A stretch of DNA of 64,000 nucleotides from Acinetobacter sp. YWS30-1 (GTDB lineage Bacteria; Pseudomonadota; Gammaproteobacteria; Pseudomonadales; Moraxellaceae): contig NZ_CP114606.1 of the NCBI RefSeq assembly GCF_033558715.1, positions 1,984,001 through 2,048,000 on the forward strand, read 5' to 3'. The notes beneath the pieces were generated by a model, which saw nothing but the letters and a program-made list of their open reading frames with translations, was not told the DNA's origin and searched no databases. Of the stretch, positions 63,429 through 64,000 are shown one piece after another (the stretch's first letter is position 1; each line of letters starts with the position of its first letter). Made by a program: the position numbers and the translations under genes.

Positions 63429-64000
63429 GTGGACGTACGTCTCTCTGATCGTGTGAATGCCATCAAACCGTCCCCTACGCTTGCTGTGACAAACAAGGCT
63501 GCTGAACTGAAAGCTGCTGGTCACAACGTTATTGGTTTGGGCGCAGGTGAGCCAGATTTTGATACCCCTCAACACATCAAAGATGCAGCAATTGCAGCAA
63601 TTAACAACGGTTTCACCAAATACACCGCTGTTGATGGTACGCCAGGTCTTAAAAAAGCAATTATTGCTAAATTAAAACGTGACAATAACCTTGATTATCA
63701 AGCGAACCAAATTCTGGTTTCTTGTGGTGGTAAACAGTCTTTCTTTAACTTGGCACTTGCTTTGTTAAACAAAGGTGATGAAGTGATCATCCCTGCTCCA
63801 TTCTGGGTGAGCTATCCAGATATGGTGATCATTGCTGAAGGTACACCAGTAATCGTGAAATGTGGTGAAGAACAACGTTTCAAAATTACTCCTGAGCAAT
63901 TAGAAGCTGCGATCACTGACAAAACCCGTTTAGTGGTATTAAACAGCCCTTCTAACCCGACTGGCATGATCTACACTAAAGCTGAATTAGAAGCTTTAGC
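63429..64000 (+). CDS. Aspartate aminotransferase, class I (partial, GTG start)
   Basis: The frame begins with GTG at 63429, about ten bases after AGAAGGA, and runs out of the window. The visible 190 residues read like a type Ib aspartate aminotransferase: LSDRVNAIKPSPTLAV, VIGLGAGEPDFDTPQHI, FTKYTAVDGTPGLKKAI and the later APFWVSYPDMV and LNSPSNPTG. The PLP-lysine lies beyond the end. It likely makes aspartate from oxaloacetate and glutamate, possibly also acting on aromatic amino acids. Confidence 0.92.
   Translation, partial: MDVRLSDRVNAIKPSPTLAVTNKAAELKAAGHNVIGLGAGEPDFDTPQHIKDAAIAAINNGFTKYTAVDGTPGLKKAIIAKLKRDNNLDYQANQILVSCGGKQSFFNLALALLNKGDEVIIPAPFWVSYPDMVIIAEGTPVIVKCGEEQRFKITPEQLEAAITDKTRLVVLNSPSNPTGMIYTKAELEAL

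Overview
The window is chromosomal DNA from a gammaproteobacterium of the genus Acinetobacter. The supporting signs are an AT-leaning base composition, a prephenate dehydrogenase / EPSP synthase fusion, a membrane PQQ glucose dehydrogenase, a long-tailed CsrA, a PBP1B followed by a TPR lipoprotein, and several small lipoproteins with no obvious relatives elsewhere. I cannot assign a species. I see no insertion sequence, prophage, integron or CRISPR array. It reads as core genome with short accessory-looking intergenic stretches.

Layout. 0-8 kb: the end of alaS, lysC and csrA (a conserved run), then on the minus strand rnhB, two paralogous Cys-Gly-Cys secreted proteins, adenine deaminase with its AzgA-type purine permease, a very AT-rich gap and yaaA. 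8-20 kb: a small hydrolase, a GNAT acetyltransferase, the aromatic amino acid cluster pheA-hisC-tyrA/aroA, a DJ-1/PfpI protein, an acyl-CoA dehydrogenase, dctA, a YbiB/TrpD-like gene, a DUF1315 gene and nadK. 21-30 kb: mrcB (PBP1B) with a likely LpoP activator, a Nudix-ThiE fusion, a Fur-controlled hemP, a ygiW-qseB-qseC block and a lone GspE/PilB ATPase. 30-40 kb: a MgtC/DUF4010 membrane protein, a repeat-bearing lipoprotein, trmO, fpr, gcd, two tandem mini-lipoproteins, a CDF exporter divergent from a CadR-type MerR regulator, and trhP-yfhL. 40-53 kb: a GGA-rich structured RNA candidate, ahpF, a three-gene TelA-type operon, yqhA (with an extra T near its start), rnk, glyA, a secreted lipase-like lipoprotein, an ExoX-like nuclease, small unknowns, a second structured RNA candidate, an outer-membrane barrel and tRNA-Arg(CCG). 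53-64 kb: an ABC exporter pair overlapping queF, mltB, rlpA, a DUF962/Mpo1 gene, a DUF3465 gene, tsf, rpsB with a leader structure, map and the start of an aspartate aminotransferase.

Working groups. pheA, hisC and tyrA/aroA supply the shikimate end step and Phe/Tyr synthesis. azgA with adenine deaminase takes up and deaminates adenine. mrcB, lpoP, mltB and rlpA all act on peptidoglycan. trhP, queF, trmO and tRNA-Arg concern tRNA and its modification. qseBC/ygiW, cadR/CDF, hemP, ahpF and yaaA are stress or metal responses.

The most promising undescribed items are two candidate small RNAs. One, at about 40.23-40.44 kb, carries seven GGA motifs, three of them in or at the edge of hairpin loops, which is the pattern expected of a CsrA-binding RNA. 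The other, at about 51.90-52.03 kb on the minus strand, has its own promoter, long-range pairing and a terminator. Also notable are the two families of cysteine-spaced paralogous lipoproteins, the TelA-type operon, several unannotated small ORFs and the homopolymer at the yqhA start.
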